NCBI GenBank assembly: GCA_964490245.1
Contig: CAZBAF010000006.1
Location: 1 to 64,000 of the forward strand
DNA length: 64,000 bases
Source of the DNA: CAZBAF01 sp964490245
GTDB lineage: Bacteria; Patescibacteriota; Saccharimonadia; Saccharimonadales; JACDBH01
Direction of reading: 5' to 3'
Under the pieces are notes generated by a model that was not told where the DNA came from, did no database searches, and saw only the letters and a list, made by a program, of their open reading frames with translations. The position numbers were made by a program, and so were the translations under genes. Shown in pieces: positions 43,482-51,673 of the stretch (within the stretch, counting starts at the first letter, position 1; each line of letters begins with the position of its first letter).

Positions 43482-43510
43482 ATTGTAGCATAAACGCGAT
43501 GAAAAGTCAA
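43482..43510 (-). promoter_or_regulatory. Strong promoter, minus strand
   Basis: On the minus strand TTGACT (43510-43505), 17 bp, TACAAT (43487-43482) preceded by TGC. Predicted start near 43475. It is divergent from murJ, whose TATAAT lies at 43605-43610. Confidence 0.8.
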
Positions 43511-43618
43511 TATTTCGCGCTATAATAACCAGTCTTTTGGGGCCAAAATCCGGAAAGTCTGTCGATTGCTGGGCAAAACAGGTGCGTTAGGCCTGCAAAG
43601 AATCTATAATGAGATGAA

Positions 43619-45253
43619 ATGAAATCCCGCCTCTTGAGCCGTGCCAATAAAAAGCTGTCGCTTGCGACTGCGGCATGGCTGCTGGCGGCCACGGCGCTGG
43701 TCGGGCAGGTGCTGGGGTTTTTGCGGGTTAAGTTTATTAACGCCAACTTCAGCCCCTACGGCCCCGAGAGTACCGATACGTTTTTTGCGGCCTTTAAGAT
43801 TCCGGACTTTTTCTTTTATACGGTAGCCGCCGGCGCTTTGGGCGTGGCGTTTATACCGGTGCTGGCCGACCGGCTGGAGCGCAGCGACCGTAAGGGCGCT
43901 TGGCAGCTTTCGACCAGTCTGCTTAACCTGCTGGCGATTGTCATGGGAATTGTCGGGGTTATTCTGCTGGTGTTTGCCGAGCCGCTGATTGGCCTGATTG
44001 CGCCGACCATGCGGGTTGAGCATCCTGAGCAGTTTCATAACGCGGTCATCATGATGCGGCTGGTGGCATTTAATCCGCTGCTGTTTACGATCACTGGTAT
44101 TTTGACAGCCACCCAGCAGGTTGTCGGGCGGTTTTTCTTTTATGCGATTGCGCCGTTGTTTTATAACATGTCGATTATTGTATCGGCGCTGATTTTCAGT
44201 AACGCGGGCGATAATAACGGCGGCCCCTGGGGCCTGGGTATTCTGGGTCTGGGGGTAGGGGCGCTGGCCGGTGCCATACTGCAGCTGCTGGTGGTGTTTT
44301 TTGGTATGGGGGGCTTGAACTATCGCTGGCGGCCAAACATACGCTTTACGCCGGATTTCCGTAAAATTTTGCGTCAGCTGCCGCCCCGTTCGGTGGATCA
44401 GGGTATGGATTCGATTAACTCGATGGTTGAAACGCGCTTTGCGCAAAAGCTGGGCCCCGGGTATCTGACCTTTTACGAAAATGCCTATACTCTGCACACG
44501 GCGCCGATATTGCTGGTGGGGTCGGCTATTGCGACGGCAGCATTCCCCCGTATGACCGAGCGGCTGGCGCAGGGGCGCAGGGATCTGTTCCGCAAAGAGT
44601 TTTTGCAGGTGCTGCGGACAATGATCTGGATCAGCGTGCCGATGGTGGTGTTTTACTTTTTTGCACGTGCTTATCTGGCCCGTATTATCTTTACGGACCA
44701 CGCGCCTGAGATTGCCGCCGTGTTGGGCTTTTTGTGCGGGGCGATATTCTTTCGGGTGGTGTATGCAATTGTGTCGCGTTATTTTTACGCACAAAAGGAC
44801 ACCTGGACACCGCTGTTTGTGTCGATCTTTGCGATTGCGCTTAATATCTTTCTGGCCTGGCAGCTGTCGCAGCCGACCAGTTACGGCGTGGCAGGACTGG
44901 CAATGGCCCAGTCCATCGTGGCGGCAACCGAGGTTTTTATTTTGTGCGTGATCATGCTCGTTAAAGATTACAAACTGTTTGATAAGACTTTCCTGAGCGG
45001 CGTATGGCAGATAGTCTCGGTGACCGGATTCAGCGTGGTGGCGACCTATATTATGGTCCAGATTTTTCCGCTCCGGGCCAGTGATGTCGGCTTTATTACC
45101 CTGGGGGTTAAGCTGGGGCTGATTGCCGGCGTGACGGCAGCGGTGCATGTGGGTATGTCGTTCCTGTTTGGTCTGGAGGAGGCCACGCCGGTGGTGCGCC
45201 GAATCAAGCAATTCGGCAAGCTGGTGCTGCGTCCGGTCAAGGTTGACTGGTAG
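43619..45253 (+). CDS. murJ: Lipid II flippase MurJ (MviN family)
   Basis: A 544-aa protein with about 14 TMs of the MVF/MOP superfamily: TAAWLLAATALVGQVLGFLR opens TM1, AFKIPDFFFY and AAGALGVAFIPV follow, and the middle has PRSVDQGMDSINSMVETRFA and SAIATAAFPRM. MurJ flips lipid II across the membrane for wall synthesis, fitting with the Mur ligase at 915. TATAAT (43605-43610) ends 8 nt before the ATG, thus leaderless. A long antisense frame over it is a shadow. Confidence 0.93.
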   Translation: MKSRLLSRANKKLSLATAAWLLAATALVGQVLGFLRVKFINANFSPYGPESTDTFFAAFKIPDFFFYTVAAGALGVAFIPVLADRLERSDRKGAWQLSTSLLNLLAIVMGIVGVILLVFAEPLIGLIAPTMRVEHPEQFHNAVIMMRLVAFNPLLFTITGILTATQQVVGRFFFYAIAPLFYNMSIIVSALIFSNAGDNNGGPWGLGILGLGVGALAGAILQLLVVFFGMGGLNYRWRPNIRFTPDFRKILRQLPPRSVDQGMDSINSMVETRFAQKLGPGYLTFYENAYTLHTAPILLVGSAIATAAFPRMTERLAQGRRDLFRKEFLQVLRTMIWISVPMVVFYFFARAYLARIIFTDHAPEIAAVLGFLCGAIFFRVVYAIVSRYFYAQKDTWTPLFVSIFAIALNIFLAWQLSQPTSYGVAGLAMAQSIVAATEVFILCVIMLVKDYKLFDKTFLSGVWQIVSVTGFSVVATYIMVQIFPLRASDVGFITLGVKLGLIAGVTAAVHVGMSFLFGLEEATPVVRRIKQFGKLVLRPVKVDW

Positions 45254-45262
45254 CTGCCCGAC

Positions 45263-45772
45263 TCATTTTGACCGCCGGTAATTGGCATAGATACCACCGG
45301 TGATTGCCAGTGATATCCCGCCAGCTACCAGTCCTGCCGTCCAAAAGGTTGATTTTAGCGGCTCCTCCTCCAGTATGCGCACAAAGGCAACGTATTCTTT
45401 GGTGCCGGGGCGGAGGCTGTCATGATAATCACAATCTGTTTTTTGGAATGAGTTGGTACGTGGATCATACTGGCTTGCTTTAAACATCAGCAGGTTCTCT
45501 TCATTTTCTCCAAAGTAGTACCCATCCCAGACTGTCCCTTTAAGGGTCGTTTCAGTGCCGAGGTTACCTTTTAGTACCCGGGTGATCTTTACTTTTACCT
45601 CTTTATTGACCGTGTCTGTACCAATGGCGGTTCCAAAAAATATGTAATCGCGTGCCTCGACCAGTTTTTTGGACGGCTCTCCGGCCGATGCACAGCTCAG
45701 TGCCTGGGTATGGCTGTTAAGAAGTGCCGGAGCCAGCAAAATGCCGATGACAAGGAGGATCTTTCTGATCAT
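45263..45772 (-). CDS. Exported, C-terminally anchored TIMP/netrin-like protein
   Basis: A 169-aa protein: signal peptide (1-25), a Cys-containing domain (CASAGEPSKKLVEARDYIFF, then VKVKITRVLKG and a later DCDYHDSL), and one TM (about 145-162) with basic tail. The order Cys, AxxIFFGxA, VxRVLKGxL resembles bacterial NTR/TIMP-like domains, which bind proteins; this is a fold-level guess. It converges on murJ with 9 nt between stops. Confidence 0.65.
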   Translation of the reverse strand: MIRKILLVIGILLAPALLNSHTQALSCASAGEPSKKLVEARDYIFFGTAIGTDTVNKEVKVKITRVLKGNLGTETTLKGTVWDGYYFGENEENLLMFKASQYDPRTNSFQKTDCDYHDSLRPGTKEYVAFVRILEEEPLKSTFWTAGLVAGGISLAITGGIYANYRRSK

Positions 45773-45830
45773 GACGCCATTGTAGCACGCACTGGTAACA
45801 GAGGTGATAATCTGATAGAATTATGGTCTG

Positions 45831-45977
45831 ATGAACCAACTACATATCCGGAACTTTTGTATTATTGCCCATAATGGACGCTTTGCTTTTAAGACACCCT
45901 TTCAGGGTTTCTCAACGCGCCGGGCTCGGAATGAATCCGAGCTCGGGCTGCTCTTCCCGGCCGGAGGCAGGTTGTGA
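45831..45977 (+). pseudogene. Duplicated lepA head, now an upstream reading frame
   Basis: The first 14 codons (M-N-Q-L-H, then IRNFCIIAH) copy the LepA start, with five changes near the 5' end. The frame then runs in antisense through structured element D and ends at TGA 45975-45977, which overlaps the lepA GTG as GTGA. A TGaTAGAAT extended -10 (45813-45821) lies 9 nt before its ATG, so this is probably the original leaderless lepA start, now a 48-codon upstream frame coupled to lepA. Confidence 0.7.
45879..45962 (-). repeat. Dispersed structured element, copy D (inverted, before lepA)
   Basis: Read on the minus strand: GGGAAGAGCAGCCCGAG, hairpin CTCGGA-TTCAT-TCCGAG, CCCGGCGCGTTGAGAAACCC, loop, GGGTGTCTTAAAAGCAAAGC. 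It matches copies A, B, C and E position by position outside the loops. It lies between two 43-nt copies of the lepA start (45831-45873 and 45974-46016). Confidence 0.7.
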
Positions 45978-47836
45978 ATCAGGAACATATCCGGAACTTT
46001 TGTATTATTGCCCATATTGATCATGGCAAGTCGACGCTGGCCGACCGTCTGCTGGAGCTGACCGGCACGGTCGAAAAACGCGAGATGAAAGCGCAGCTGC
46101 TGGACAAGATGGATCTGGAGCGCGAAAAGGGCATTACGATCAAGCTGACGCCGGTGCAGATGACGTATAAAGCTGCAAAATTTACCAATTCTCAATCACC
46201 AGTTATCAATGATTTACCAAATGACAAACGGGAGACAGAAAATAATCAGACCGAGTATCAGCTCAATCTGATTGATACGCCGGGTCACGTTGACTTTAGC
46301 TATGAGGTGTCGCGCAGTCTGGAGGCCTGCGAGGGCGCGATTCTGGTGGTTGACGCCAGTCAGGGCATTCAGGCGCAGACACTGGCCAATGTGTATCTGG
46401 CGATTGCGGCTGATCTTAAGATAATTCCGGTGCTGAATAAGATTGACCTGCCGGCGGCGGATGTGCCGCGGGTGACAGCCGAAGTCATCAGTCTGCTGGG
46501 TTGTGATGAGAGCGAAATCCTGCACATCTCGGCCAAGACCGGGCAGGGCGTCGATAAGGTGCTCGATGCCATCATTGAGCGTATTGACCCGCCAAAAGGC
46601 AGGCCGGACAGTCCGACGCGGGCGCTGATTTTTGACAGCTATTATGATGATTACCGCGGTGTGGTGCTGTATGTGCGCGCAGTGGATGGCGCACTGCCCA
46701 AAGGTTCTGAAATTACTATGATGGGTACGGGCAGTCACGGTCTGGCGCTGGAGGTAGGGCATCTTAATCCGGGCATGTCACCGGATGCGGCAATTAACAC
46801 CGGCCAGATTGGCTATGTGGTTACCAACCTCAAATCCACGCGTGAGGCCAAGGTTGGTGACACGGTGACGCTTACCAAAGCCCCCGCTCACGAGGCGCTG
46901 CCCGGCTACAAAGTGGTCAAACCGTTTGTGTATGCCGGTATTTTCCCCGAGTCGAACGAGTATTATAACGATCTGAAAGAAGCAATCGAGAAGCTGTCGC
47001 TCAGTGATTCTGCCCTGCAGTATGAGCCCGAAAATTCGCCGGTGTTGGGGTTTGGGGTGCGGGTTGGCTTTTTGGGATTGCTGCATATGGACATCGTGCG
47101 CGAACGGCTGGAGCGCGAATATGGTCTGAGTCTGATTGTTACCAACCCAAGCACTGACTACCATGTCAAAATGCTGAGCGGTGAGGAGCTGAACATCAAA
47201 TCGGCTGCCGACCTGCCCGATCCGGCCCGCATTGCCACCATTGCCGAACCGTGGATAAAGGGTGAGATTGTCGTGCCTAAAGAATATGTCGGCGCTGTTA
47301 TCCAGCTGATCTCGACCAAGCGCGGCCTACAAAAAGGGCTGAGTTTTGTTGACGCCCAGCTGGCATTGGTGACGTTTGAGGCGCCGCTGGCCAACCTGCT
47401 GACCGACTTTTATGATCAGCTTAAAAGCGCTACCAGCGGATACGGTTCGTTCAATTATGAACTTGATGATTATCGCGAAGAAGACCTGGTGCGGGTGGAT
47501 TTTTATGTAGCCGGCGAGATGGTCGGGGCGCTGTCGGTAATGGCACACCGCTCTGAGTCCATGCGCCTGGGCCGCGAAACGGTCGAAAAACTCAAAGAAG
47601 TGATTCCGCGTCAGAACTTTCAGGTGGCGCTGCAGGCGGCCATCGGCGGCCGGTTTATTGCCCGCGAGGATATCAGTGCTTTCCGCAAGGACGTGACCAG
47701 CGGCCTGTACGGCGGTGACGTATCGCGCAAAAAGAAAGTGCTGGCCAAGCAAAAGAAGGGCAAAGAGCGCCTGAAGCGTTTTGGTAAGGTGGATATCCCG
47801 GCCGAAGCCTTCACTGTCATGCTCAAGCGTGATTAG
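45974..47836 (+). CDS. lepA: Elongation factor 4 (LepA)
   Basis: A 620-aa translational GTPase: AHIDHGKST (13-21), DTPGHVDF (from 101), NKIDLP, and the LepA-specific C-terminus ending DIPAEAFTVMLKRD. EF4 acts on ribosomes in translocation and assembly under stress. The start is GTG with GGAGG 6 nt upstream. About 25 residues (69-94, FTNSQSPVIND...) are inserted just before the G3 motif, in or near switch I; the DNA there is A/T-rich and resembles intergenic filler. Fragments of its head and tail are duplicated around it. Confidence 0.93.
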   Translation: MNQEHIRNFCIIAHIDHGKSTLADRLLELTGTVEKREMKAQLLDKMDLEREKGITIKLTPVQMTYKAAKFTNSQSPVINDLPNDKRETENNQTEYQLNLIDTPGHVDFSYEVSRSLEACEGAILVVDASQGIQAQTLANVYLAIAADLKIIPVLNKIDLPAADVPRVTAEVISLLGCDESEILHISAKTGQGVDKVLDAIIERIDPPKGRPDSPTRALIFDSYYDDYRGVVLYVRAVDGALPKGSEITMMGTGSHGLALEVGHLNPGMSPDAAINTGQIGYVVTNLKSTREAKVGDTVTLTKAPAHEALPGYKVVKPFVYAGIFPESNEYYNDLKEAIEKLSLSDSALQYEPENSPVLGFGVRVGFLGLLHMDIVRERLEREYGLSLIVTNPSTDYHVKMLSGEELNIKSAADLPDPARIATIAEPWIKGEIVVPKEYVGAVIQLISTKRGLQKGLSFVDAQLALVTFEAPLANLLTDFYDQLKSATSGYGSFNYELDDYREEDLVRVDFYVAGEMVGALSVMAHRSESMRLGRETVEKLKEVIPRQNFQVALQAAIGGRFIAREDISAFRKDVTSGLYGGDVSRKKKVLAKQKKGKERLKRFGKVDIPAEAFTVMLKRD

Positions 47837-47839
47837 AGA
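47792..47839 (+). repeat. lepA tail repeat, copy 1 (functional)
   Basis: The last 15 codons of lepA plus a few downstream bases, ending GTGATTAGAGA. Near-identical copies lie at 48007-48054 and 48146-48194. Copies 1 and 2 flank structured element B; copies 2 and 3 flank element C. Confidence 0.85.
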
Positions 47840-47925
47840 TGCATCGGGAAGAGCAGCCAGAGTTCGGATTTATTCCGAACCCTGCGCGATGATAATCGAG
47901 CGATAAGCGAGATTATATGCCGAAC
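47840..47925 (+). repeat. Dispersed structured element, copy B (after lepA)
   Basis: CGGGAAGAGCAGCCAGAG, hairpin TTCGGA (47863-47868)-TTTAT-TCCGAA (47874-47879), CCCTGCGCGATGATAATC, loop, GATTATATG. It starts directly after the lepA tail. Between it and tail copy 2 lie an AGAGAAGT/ACTTCTCT hairpin and a partial second element (GAAACCCCGAAGGGGTGTCTC). Confidence 0.68.
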
Positions 47926-48006
47926 CAGAGAAGTCAGTTCTTTTGAGAGTAAGAGGACTTCTCTGCGTGAAGCTATAGAAACCCCGAAGGGGTGTCTCAT
48001 GGTTTT

Positions 48007-48054
48007 GACATCCCGGCCGAAGCCTTCACCGTCATGCTCAAGCGTGATTAGAGA
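48007..48054 (+). repeat. lepA tail repeat, copy 2
   Basis: GACATCCCGGCCGAAGCC... to GTGATTAGAGA. It differs from copy 1 at two silent positions. It is not joined in frame to the rest of lepA, so it would not be translated as a LepA end. Confidence 0.85.
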
Positions 48055-48146
48055 CACGGACCAGTGGAGAGCAGCCGGAGAGTCGGGCTTTGACCGCTCC
48101 CCGCGCGATGAGAGGGGATGTTCCCCTCTCATAAGGCGAAGCCGTG
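48055..48146 (+). repeat. Dispersed structured element, copy C
   Basis: Closing stem CACGG (48055-48059)/CCGTG (48142-48146), core GTGGAGAGCAGCCGGAG, a middle hairpin, CCCGCGCG, then a perfect 10-bp hairpin ATGAGAGGGG (48108-48117)/CCCCTCTCAT (48123-48132), then AAGGCGAAG. This is the cleanest copy and shows the three-way-junction plan. Confidence 0.75.
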
Positions 48147-48194
48147 ACATCCCGGCCGAAGCCTTCACCGTCATGCTCAAACGTGATTAGAGAG
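48146..48194 (+). repeat. lepA tail repeat, copy 3
   Basis: A third copy of the tail with AAACGTGATTAGAGA. A last fragment CAAACGTGATTAG follows near 48218-48230, after GGCAGCTCTTTC, a decayed inverted version of the element core. From 48231 to the ATG at 48291 I see no further feature. Confidence 0.8.
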
Positions 48195-48290
48195 TCAAAC
48201 TCTTCAGGCAGCTCTTTCAAACGTGATTAGCCTCAAATATCTGTTACGGTTTGACCCAAAAAGGTATTTTCTGTAGCTTAGTACATAAGC

Positions 48291-49553
48291 ATGAGCGCCC
48301 GTAAAAAACAAAAGCGAGCCATATGGCGGCTAATGCAGAAAAAACGGTTTGCAGCTGTTGGTTTTGTGCTTTTGATTGCCTTGACCGGAGCGGCCGCTCT
48401 GATTATTTCGCGGGCTGCTCTGCCGGCGACTGTATCCGTGCAGCCCGAATCCGGTACGTTGTCCGGTGCTGCCGAGAAGCGCACTGATCAGACTGCTGCG
48501 GGCGGCAGCTATGTGCAGTTTAATGATCCGTCACCCCCCGGCCCGCGGCCGGTTAATCCCAATGCCACTGAGGGCACGGTCAAGCTGTATCAGTATCTTA
48601 AGTCATTGCCGTCCCGCAGCTCGAGTAAGTATTTGTCGGGTCAGCATGTCGGCAATAATGCCACCATCCAGGGCGAGATGCCGCGCATCGCCGCCATTAA
48701 AAACGCCTCGGGCAAGGATGTTGCGGTCTGGGGTTTTGATCCGAACGGCGCGACCATATCTAACACCGCCTTTAATCTATTGAAAGAGCACTGGGATCAG
48801 GGCGGACTTATTACCATATCCGACCATGCGCCAAACCCGGTAACGGGGGAGCCGCTATTTAAAGACGGCTCAGGCAATAACGCCAATATGGATTATAACG
48901 TCGACCGGATGCTGACGCCCGGCACCAACGAATGGAATAAGTGGCATGAGCAGCTCGATAAACAGGCGGCAAACTTAAAGCGTTTTGCCGATGCTGGCGT
49001 CACAATCATGTGGCGGCCCTATCACGAAATGAACTGTGCCTGGTGGTGGTGGACATTCAAGGCCAGCAATCAAACACTAACGCCGGCCAAATATATCCAG
49101 ATCTACCGCGAAATGTACAACTACTTTACGCATACCAAGGGGATTAATAACGTGTTGTGGATATGGGCGCCGCATATTTGCGATAACGCCGGTCTGGGGC
49201 TGAACGCATGGTATCCGGGCGATGAGTATGTTGATATTGTCGGCATAGACGATTACTCCGGCGGTGCGCACGCTACTTTTCAGCTGAACACCATCAAGAA
49301 CTTTATCGCCGCCCACCCCACCAAGGCGTTTGCTTTTACCGAGCTGGGCAACCCGGCGGGTGCAGGCGGCTGGGATCTAATGGTGGGGCCGGACAGCCTG
49401 ATGGGGCTGCTGCAAAACAACGCCCGCGAGACCACCTATTACCTATTCTGGAACAGCCGAAAGTGGCGCCACCCTGACCAGGTTAATTATGTGCAGTTCC
49501 TGCAGCACAACCTGGTGGCAACCCGCGAGGACTCGGCGGCGCGCGATCGTTAA
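48291..49553 (+). CDS. Surface GH26 endo-beta-mannanase-like hydrolase (paralog 4)
   Basis: A 420-aa protein: basic N-terminus, TM (about 21-42), shared stub (VSVQPESGTLSG ... SYVQF), then a canonical GH26 domain. Acid/base E246 lies in WRPYHEMNCAWWWW and nucleophile E351 in FTELGNP, both matching characterised mannanases much better than the tandem paralogs at 6.2-10.3 kb. It would cut beta-1,4-mannan outside the cell. It lies directly downstream of the lepA tail repeats. No clear Shine-Dalgarno precedes the ATG. Confidence 0.9.
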   Translation: MSARKKQKRAIWRLMQKKRFAAVGFVLLIALTGAAALIISRAALPATVSVQPESGTLSGAAEKRTDQTAAGGSYVQFNDPSPPGPRPVNPNATEGTVKLYQYLKSLPSRSSSKYLSGQHVGNNATIQGEMPRIAAIKNASGKDVAVWGFDPNGATISNTAFNLLKEHWDQGGLITISDHAPNPVTGEPLFKDGSGNNANMDYNVDRMLTPGTNEWNKWHEQLDKQAANLKRFADAGVTIMWRPYHEMNCAWWWWTFKASNQTLTPAKYIQIYREMYNYFTHTKGINNVLWIWAPHICDNAGLGLNAWYPGDEYVDIVGIDDYSGGAHATFQLNTIKNFIAAHPTKAFAFTELGNPAGAGGWDLMVGPDSLMGLLQNNARETTYYLFWNSRKWRHPDQVNYVQFLQHNLVATREDSAARDR

Positions 49554-49724
49554 ACTGCCTCCTTGCCCCGTACTGCCGTACAATTATTGTTTTTGGCCTA
49601 TCTTCTTATTATAGCACATTTATATATAGATTGCAATAGGTGCCGGCAACTGGCCTGAAGGGGCGGCCCCTGTGGACAAGACGCTTATGTTTTTAGCGGC
49701 AAACTGGTAGAATAAGCAGTAAGT

Positions 49725-50411
49725 ATGGACAAACAAACGCTTATTGAGCGGGCCCGCGGCCTGATCGCTCAGTACAAGGCAAACGAAGCGGTGTTGGCGC
49801 AGCTGTCGTATCTCAACCTGATTGCTGTGGTGGGGCCGAGCGGTGCCGGAAAGTCCACGGTCAGTCGACGGGCCGGTCTGCCTTTTGTGATCGGTGATAC
49901 TACCCGGCCGCCGCGTGCCACTGAGGTGCATGGTGTCGATTATAATTTCCGGACCGATTATGCGGCCCTGCTGCAGGAGATCGAAGATGGCGAGTTTGTA
50001 CAGCTGGTACTGCAGCGCGAGACCGAGATTTACGGTACCAAGGCCAGTTCTTATCCGTCCAGCGGCTCGTGCACGATGTCGATATTGGCAGGTGAACTGC
50101 CCAAGTTTTTAGGTTTAGGTTTTGGCTCGGTTCTGCCGGTGTACATTGTACCGCCGGACTATTCCGAGTGGATGAAGCGTCTGAGTTCCCACCGTGACAA
50201 AGACCTTGAGGCGCGCCTGATGGAAGCAAAGGACTCGCTTAGGGCCGCGCTGGCTGACCCGTCCTATGTTTTTATTCTGAACGACCAGATGGATCAGGCG
50301 ATTGCGGCTATGCGCGCCGTTGCTAAGGGCTCGGTGGACCAGAGTGAGTCGGCCCGGGCGCGCTCGGTTGCGGTGAGTCTGTACGAGCGCCTGGAGCGCG
50401 TGATCCGCTAG
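49725..50411 (+). CDS. Guanylate-kinase-like P-loop protein 1
   Basis: A 228-aa protein with a 30-residue N-terminal helix, Walker A GPSGAGKST (37-45) and GDTTRPPRATEVHGVDYNF, the GMP-binding block of guanylate kinases. It lacks the usual SxTTR-x-R-x-GE wording downstream and has a longer lid, so its nucleotide substrate is uncertain. TGgTAGAAT (49705-49713) lies 11 nt before the ATG, giving a 4-5 nt leader. A second relative follows. Confidence 0.75.
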   Translation: MDKQTLIERARGLIAQYKANEAVLAQLSYLNLIAVVGPSGAGKSTVSRRAGLPFVIGDTTRPPRATEVHGVDYNFRTDYAALLQEIEDGEFVQLVLQRETEIYGTKASSYPSSGSCTMSILAGELPKFLGLGFGSVLPVYIVPPDYSEWMKRLSSHRDKDLEARLMEAKDSLRAALADPSYVFILNDQMDQAIAAMRAVAKGSVDQSESARARSVAVSLYERLERVIR

Positions 50412-50488
50412 ACAGTTGCAGCGGTTTTGTGCGGCGCCTTATCTGTTCGCTCTCTTGAAAAAACTGGCTTTTCAGCTACACTTACTCT

Positions 50489-51238
50489 ATGAAGAAGACC
50501 GTCAACAAGCTCGAACGCATCGATGAGTTCCGCGAAGTACTTGCGTCCTATCGTCCGAGCGACCAAAGCCTGGAAATTCTCAAGAAAACACCCTTGGTGC
50601 TGTTGGTGGGCCCAACGGCAGCCGGACGCAATACGTTGATTAACCTGCTGCTGCAGACCAACCGCTATCACTTTATCGTATCGGACACGACGCGCCAGCC
50701 GCGTGCTAATAACGGCGTCATGGAGCAGGACGGCGTAGAATACTGGTTCAGGACAGAGGATGACTTTTTGCGCGGCCTGAGGGAGGGGGCATATCTTGAA
50801 GCGGCCATTATTCACGGTCAGCAGGTGTCGGGCATGAGCATTGCCGAGCTTGGTAAGGCCCATGCAACCGGCAGGATTGCTATTGACGAGGTTGAGGTGG
50901 ATGGCGCGAAACACGTGGCTGCATATAAGCCTGATACGCTATTTGTTTTTTTGCTGCCGCCCTCGTTCGAAGTCTGGATGCAGCGCCTGCGCGGCCGCGG
51001 TGAGCTGCCAGAGGACGAAGTGCGCCGTCGTCTGGAGAGCGCCCGGCATGAAATAGCTGCCGCGCTTGAGGAGGATTTTTATCACTTTGTGATTAACAAC
51101 GAGATCCACGAAGCCGCACAGGCTGTGGATGAGCTGGCGAACGGCCGTACACCGGATGACGAAAAGCAGCGTGACGGACGGGATTATGCAGAGCAGCTTG
51201 TCATTGACGTCAATCTGTATCTGCGCGAGCAAAACTAG
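50489..51238 (+). CDS. Guanylate-kinase-like protein 2 with altered Walker A
   Basis: A 249-aa relative of the previous gene: SDTTRQPRANNGVMEQDGVE is the nucleobase-binding block and LPPSFEVWMQRLRGRG the lid. The P-loop reads GPTAAGRNT (41-49), with Arg47 in place of the catalytic Lys, which would normally weaken or remove ATP hydrolysis. It may be a regulatory or binding subunit for protein 1. TACACT (50477-50482) lies 6 nt before the ATG (leaderless), so the two genes have separate promoters. Confidence 0.72.
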   Translation: MKKTVNKLERIDEFREVLASYRPSDQSLEILKKTPLVLLVGPTAAGRNTLINLLLQTNRYHFIVSDTTRQPRANNGVMEQDGVEYWFRTEDDFLRGLREGAYLEAAIIHGQQVSGMSIAELGKAHATGRIAIDEVEVDGAKHVAAYKPDTLFVFLLPPSFEVWMQRLRGRGELPEDEVRRRLESARHEIAAALEEDFYHFVINNEIHEAAQAVDELANGRTPDDEKQRDGRDYAEQLVIDVNLYLREQN

Positions 51239-51279
51239 GGGTTGTTGCCACTCTTTGACAGGTGTGTGATAATTTGCTT

Positions 51280-51597
51280 ATGGCAAAATTGCGAAGAGGC
51301 CGTGCCAAAGAGGAGAAACCCAAGCCCGAGGTCGTTACGGGCAGTTTTGAGCTGCATTATGAGGACATCATCAGCCGCAACCGCTTTGCGATTATTGCAG
51401 TGTTCGCGACCGCGCTGGTGCTGCTGGCGGCTTTTGTGCCCGGCGCCGTGTATCACTCCGTTGCCGAGCCCGATAAAGCCTCGGTAGAAATTGAAACCGG
51501 AACCGTTATTAACCCCGGCATGGTGATCAAGGTTAAAGGCGATATAACCGCCAGTGATGACAGCTATATAGAGTTTCGGGCTGCCCCCGAGCAGTAG
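51280..51597 (+). CDS. Stand-alone stub protein: TM plus shared surface module only
   Basis: A 105-aa protein: basic N-terminus (MAKLRRGRAKEEKPK), a short amphipathic region, one TM (about 41-63), then the ~37-residue stub (VEIETGTVINPG ... SYIEFRAAPEQ) and stop. The same stub leads the GH26, phosphoesterase and esterase proteins, but here no enzyme follows. GATAAT (51268-51273) lies 6 nt before this ATG, so I choose it over GTG 51262. It could be an anchor subunit or a truncated paralog. Confidence 0.72.
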   Translation: MAKLRRGRAKEEKPKPEVVTGSFELHYEDIISRNRFAIIAVFATALVLLAAFVPGAVYHSVAEPDKASVEIETGTVINPGMVIKVKGDITASDDSYIEFRAAPEQ

Positions 51598-51673
51598 CTT
51601 GAATCTGCGTTACTGTGCATAAACCTTGCGATCTGTGCGAACAGTGAGATAATTGATCTAAAGAAGTGCATTC

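Noticed and set aside
43604..45211. A 535-codon open frame antisense to murJ
   Set aside because: Composition is rich in His, Gln, Arg and Asn with no domain, and it mirrors the codon pattern of murJ; a shadow frame.
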